The notes beneath the pieces were generated by a model. The model saw only the letters and a list, made by a program, of their open reading frames with translations. It was not told the DNA's origin and did not search any database. A stretch of 47,802 bases of DNA. Origin: a virus. Positions 47,802 to 47,802 of the stretch are shown here, in pieces (within the stretch, counting starts at the first letter, position 1; each line of letters begins with the position of its first letter). The stretch is taken from the IMG/VR virus record IMGVR_UViG_3300042540_000060, positions 1 through 47,802 of that record, one strand, 5' to 3'. A program made the translations under genes and the position numbers.

Positions 47802-47802
47802 G

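Noticed and set aside
1-47802. CRISPR array, insertion sequence or integrase
   Set aside because: No regularly spaced repeats, no transposase and no tyrosine or serine recombinase were found on either strand.

Overview
The window is one contiguous piece of a tailed-phage genome, most likely a short-tailed (podovirus-type) phage of a marine or aquatic Bacteroidota (Flavobacteriia-like) host. This rests on four things: low GC; gene starts preceded by A/T-rich leaders instead of Shine-Dalgarno sequences; an RpoD-type sigma-factor C-terminus at the left edge; and structural proteins I recognise from uncultured marine Bacteroidota podoviruses and distant crAss-like relatives. These family assignments come from reading the proteins, not from a search. 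No integrase, CRISPR array, IS element or DNA polymerase gene is visible, so the genome continues beyond the window.

Layout. (1) Positions 1-9643, plus strand: regulatory, replication and nucleotide genes. They are a sigma region 4 fragment, an ERF annealing protein, a PD-(D/E)XK exonuclease, endonuclease VII, an SSB-like protein, a T7 gp4-like primase-helicase, a GIY-YIG protein, a small protein ending in a sliding-clamp-type motif, a ThyA-family enzyme, two MazG-like pyrophosphohydrolases, a T7-endonuclease-I-like resolvase and a compact class II ribonucleotide reductase. (2) Around 9660-9700 a strong hairpin separates the two convergent gene blocks. (3) Positions 9745-36867, minus strand: virion genes, in transcription order (right to left) small and large terminase, portal, scaffold, major capsid protein, connector/ring proteins, a nozzle-type protein that looks split in two, a cupin, and three ejection proteins ending in a 2905-residue giant with an HEXXH motif. 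(4) Positions 36776-47801, minus strand: upstream late genes. They hold fibre proteins, a holin / membrane protein / M15 endolysin lysis set, a phage GroEL-GroES pair, a separate protein with two GroES-like domains, a CAU-anticodon tRNA-like gene and many small basic proteins.

Most interesting points. First, the ThyA-family enzyme has Asp where thymidylate synthases have the dUMP-selecting Asn. This is the residue that makes T4 gp42 a dCMP hydroxymethylase, and the gene is followed at once by two MazG-fold NTP pyrophosphohydrolases and then an RNR. Together they could be a cytosine-modification pathway. Second, the late region carries its own chaperonin system: GroEL with its ATPase residues intact, GroES, and a tandem GroES-like protein just ahead of the terminase genes. 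Third, the giant ejection protein combines a zincin-like motif, a GNAT-like segment and a sigma-like helix. Fourth, three early genes share a repeated leader motif.
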